This document shows positions 10,559 to 14,634 of a DNA stretch of 14,634 nucleotides, piece after piece. The stretch is from an uncultured Rhodanobacteraceae bacterium (lineage in GTDB: Bacteria; Pseudomonadota; Gammaproteobacteria; Xanthomonadales; Rhodanobacteraceae), in NCBI GenBank assembly GCA_937902695.1, contig CALFNI010000135.1:1-14634 (forward strand), given 5' to 3'. The stretch's first letter is position 1; each line of letters starts with the position of its first letter. The notes below the pieces were generated by a model, which saw only the letters and a program-made list of their open reading frames with translations, was not told the origin of the DNA and searched no databases. The position numbers and the translations under genes were made by a program.

Positions 10559-11903
10559 ATGCCCGGCATGCGCGGCGATCCTTCCCGCTGGAACTACGAG
10601 ACGCGGCTCCTGGCCGGCACGCTCGTCGCGGCCTCGCCGGCGCTGCTCGCGCTCGCGATCGCGCTCTGGTTCGCGACCGACGACGCCTGGCGCGCGCTCT
10701 GGATCTGGCTCGCCATCGCGCTCGTCACGCTCGCGCTGATCTTCGAGGCGCGCCGCCGCGCGGTCTATCCGCTCAACACGCTCTCGAACCTCCTCGAAGC
10801 GCTGCGCGAGGGCGACTACAGCCTGCGCGGCTCGCGCGCGCAGCGCGGCGATGCGATCGGCGAGGTTGTCATCGAGATCAACACGCTGTCGCAGACGCTG
10901 CGCGAACAGCGCCTGTCGTTCGAAGAGAAGAGCGCGCTGCTCGCGAAGGTCATCGCGGCACTCGACATCGCGGTCATCGCGTTCGACGAGCAGCGCTGGC
11001 TGAAGCTCGCCAACCCGGCCGCGGAGCGATTGCTCGGTGCGCCGCTGGCGTCGCTCGACGGGCGCTCCGCCGCTTCGCTCGGGCTCGGCGACTGGCTCGA
11101 CATCGTCGACACGCGGCTCGTCGAACGTTCGTTTCCCGGCGCGAGCGGACGCTGGGAAGTGCGCCGCGCGCAGTTCCGCGAAGGCGGACGGCCGCACGAC
11201 CTGCTGGTCATCACGGATCTGAGCCGCACGCTCCGCGAGGAAGAGCGCCTCGCGTGGCAGCGCCTGCTGCGCGTGCTCGGCCACGAGCTCAACAACTCGC
11301 TCGCGCCGATCCGCTCGATGGCCGCGACGATGTCCAAGCTGATCGCGACCGAGCCGCTGCCGGCCGACTGGCGCGACGACGCCGGCAACGCGCTCGACAT
11401 CATCGGCGATCGCGCCGAGGCGCTCGCGCGCTTCATGGCGCGCTACACCGCGCTCGCGCGCCTGCCGCCGCCGCATCCGCAGGACACCGCGTTCGACGAG
11501 CTCGCCCGACGAACGGCGAAGCTGGAGCAGCGCATTCCGGTGCAGGTCGAGGACGGCCCCGCGGTGCACGCGGACATCGACGCCGATCAGATCGCGCAGG
11601 CGCTGATCAATCTGATCCAGAACGCGACCGATGCCGCGCTCTCGACCGGCGGCGACGTGCGCCTCGCCTGGCGCGTCGACGGCGGCGCGCTGATCGCCGA
11701 AGTGATCGACGGCGGTCCCGGCCTGCCGCCGAGCGAAAACCTGTTCGTCCCGTTCTTCACGACGAAGCGCGGCGGCTCCGGCATCGGGCTCGTGCTCGCG
11801 CGGCAGATCGTCGAGGCGCACGGCGGCGCGCTGACGCTCGAGAATCGCGATGATGCACGCGGCTGCGTCGCGCGCCTGCGGCTGCCGTCAGCGACGACCG
11901 CGG

Positions 11904-11932
<29 letters not shown>
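10559..11932 (+). CDS. NtrY-like membrane sensor histidine kinase with minimal periplasmic loop
   Basis: A 457-residue inner-membrane histidine kinase. Two helices (about 17-39 and 44-62) are separated by only a handful of residues (TDDAW). A HAMP-like linker follows (about 63-116), then a PAS-like domain (about 128-220, with AALDIAVIAFDEQRWLKLANPAAERLLG). Next are the phosphoacceptor His242 in GHELNNSLAP and the HATPase domain with N-box LINLIQNATDAA (Asn355), DGGPG (384-388), FVPFFTTK and GGSGIGL (405-411). All kinase boxes are intact. The NtrY-like H-box fits the adjacent sigma-54 activator as its partner. With almost no extracytoplasmic region, it cannot bind a ligand in a periplasmic sensor domain and may sense through the membrane, the PAS domain or the transporter (inference). 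The start is ATG 10559, 16 bases after the regulator; ATG 10568 is an alternative, and neither has a clear ribosome binding site. The last 29 bases overlap convergent epmA. Confidence 0.94.

Positions 11933-14634
<2,702 letters not shown>

Noticed and set aside
8362..10569. Minus-strand open frame of 735 codons opposite the ATPase and response regulator.
   Set aside because: It spans two well-supported plus-strand genes and shows no motifs; it is a codon-bias shadow.

Overview
This is a GC-rich (roughly 70% by eye), almost fully coding chromosomal window. It most likely comes from a gammaproteobacterium of the Xanthomonadales/Lysobacterales type. That placement is an inference. It rests on epmA (EF-P lysine ligase, mainly gammaproteobacterial), a long-form LigA with insertions of the kind I associate with Xanthomonas-like and Neisseria-like ligases, and an NtrC/NtrY-type two-component pair beside the transporter. 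There are no tRNAs, rRNAs, insertion sequences, CRISPR arrays or phage genes, and no non-coding gap above about 35 bases.

Left block (1-11932, plus strand): seven tightly packed genes that look like one operon entering from beyond the left edge. Four consecutive large MacB/FtsX-type ABC permeases come first. Number 1 lacks its 5' part; numbers 2, 3 and 4 are 818, 815 and 805 residues. Each complete one has two tandem units of one transmembrane helix, a large periplasmic domain and three helices, the architecture called ADOP (acidobacterial duplicated orphan permease). A 234-residue MacB/LolD-type ATPase follows, so here the permeases are not orphans. Next come a 461-residue NtrC-type sigma-54 activator (receiver, AAA+, Fis-type HTH) and a 457-residue membrane histidine kinase with almost no periplasmic loop. 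Gaps are 35, 12, 13, 19, 9 and 16 bases.

Right block (11904-14634, minus strand): ligA (NAD-dependent DNA ligase, 5' end off the right edge) followed by epmA, overlapping by 8 bases. The 3' end of epmA overlaps the 3' end of the kinase gene by 29 bases in convergent orientation.

How the genes may work together (inference): the ATPase would energise one or more of the permeases, giving a MacB-like envelope system that moves or mechanically acts on substrates from the periplasm. The kinase, with little to bind an external ligand, could read the state of the membrane or the transporter and phosphorylate the sigma-54 activator, which would drive a -24/-12 promoter, probably upstream of the window. 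No substrate can be read from the sequence. No MacA-like adaptor or TolC-like channel is visible, though either could lie to the left.
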